Source: Desulfovibrio sp. | GTDB taxonomy: Bacteria; Desulfobacterota; Desulfovibrionia; Desulfovibrionales; Desulfovibrionaceae | DNA: 6,095 nt | NCBI GenBank assembly: GCA_014804865.1 | Contig: JAAUYY010000064.1 | Location: forward strand, 2,338-8,432 | Direction: 5' to 3' | Shown: positions 6,084 through 6,095 of the stretch, piece by piece | Layout of the letters: each line of letters begins with the position of its first letter | How positions within the stretch are numbered: position 1 is the stretch's first letter | Made by a program: the position numbers and the translations under genes | Notes under the pieces: model-generated | The model's input: the letters and a program-made list of their open reading frames with translations, nothing else | Told to the model about the DNA's origin: nothing | The model's database searches: none

Positions 6084-6095
6084 AACGCTCCAATA

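Noticed and set aside
5951..6095. Possible integration site for a mobile element at the 3' end of tRNA-Glu.
   Set aside because: tRNA 3' ends are common attachment sites, but no integrase and no repeat of the tRNA end is visible in the 68 bases that follow; an ordinary terminator is present instead.

Overview
This window looks like an ordinary chromosomal stretch from a Gram-negative bacterium. Supporting signs are an HtpX-type inner-membrane protease, a predicted lipoprotein, an SfsA protein and Shine-Dalgarno-led genes. The HtpX, SfsA and aspartate aminotransferase sequences resemble, from memory, those of Desulfovibrio-like deltaproteobacteria (Desulfobacterota). That assignment is an impression, not the result of a search.

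Layout from left to right. The first 276 bases are the C-terminal end of a GT4-type glycosyltransferase. Four bases later comes a complete glutamine-hydrolysing asparagine synthase-like amidotransferase (281-2221). This pair looks like the end of a surface-polysaccharide or glycan operon, closed by a small GC hairpin. After an AT-rich 139-base gap comes htpX (2361-3209), a zinc metalloprotease for membrane-protein quality control. Its stop codon overlaps by one base the start of a 119-residue predicted lipoprotein of unknown function (3209-3568), so the two are probably translationally coupled. A 259-base convergent spacer with several short inverted repeats separates this pair from a minus-strand class I aminotransferase (3828-5003, aspartate aminotransferase 1-beta type). 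A divergent promoter region of 87 bases follows, with a 10-bp palindrome, and then sfsA (5091-5801). The window ends with a compact tRNA unit: a strong-looking promoter with an AT-rich upstream tract, tRNA-Gln(CTG), tRNA-Glu(TTC) three bases later, and an 11-bp hairpin terminator.

The genes fall into separate transcription units for surface glycan assembly, envelope quality control, amino acid metabolism, sfsA and tRNA supply. I saw no CRISPR array, insertion sequence, phage gene, toxin-antitoxin pair or defence system. Nothing here clearly amounts to a new biological system. The points most worth checking are the lipoprotein coupled to htpX, the palindrome in the aspartate aminotransferase promoter, and the hairpin-rich convergent spacer.
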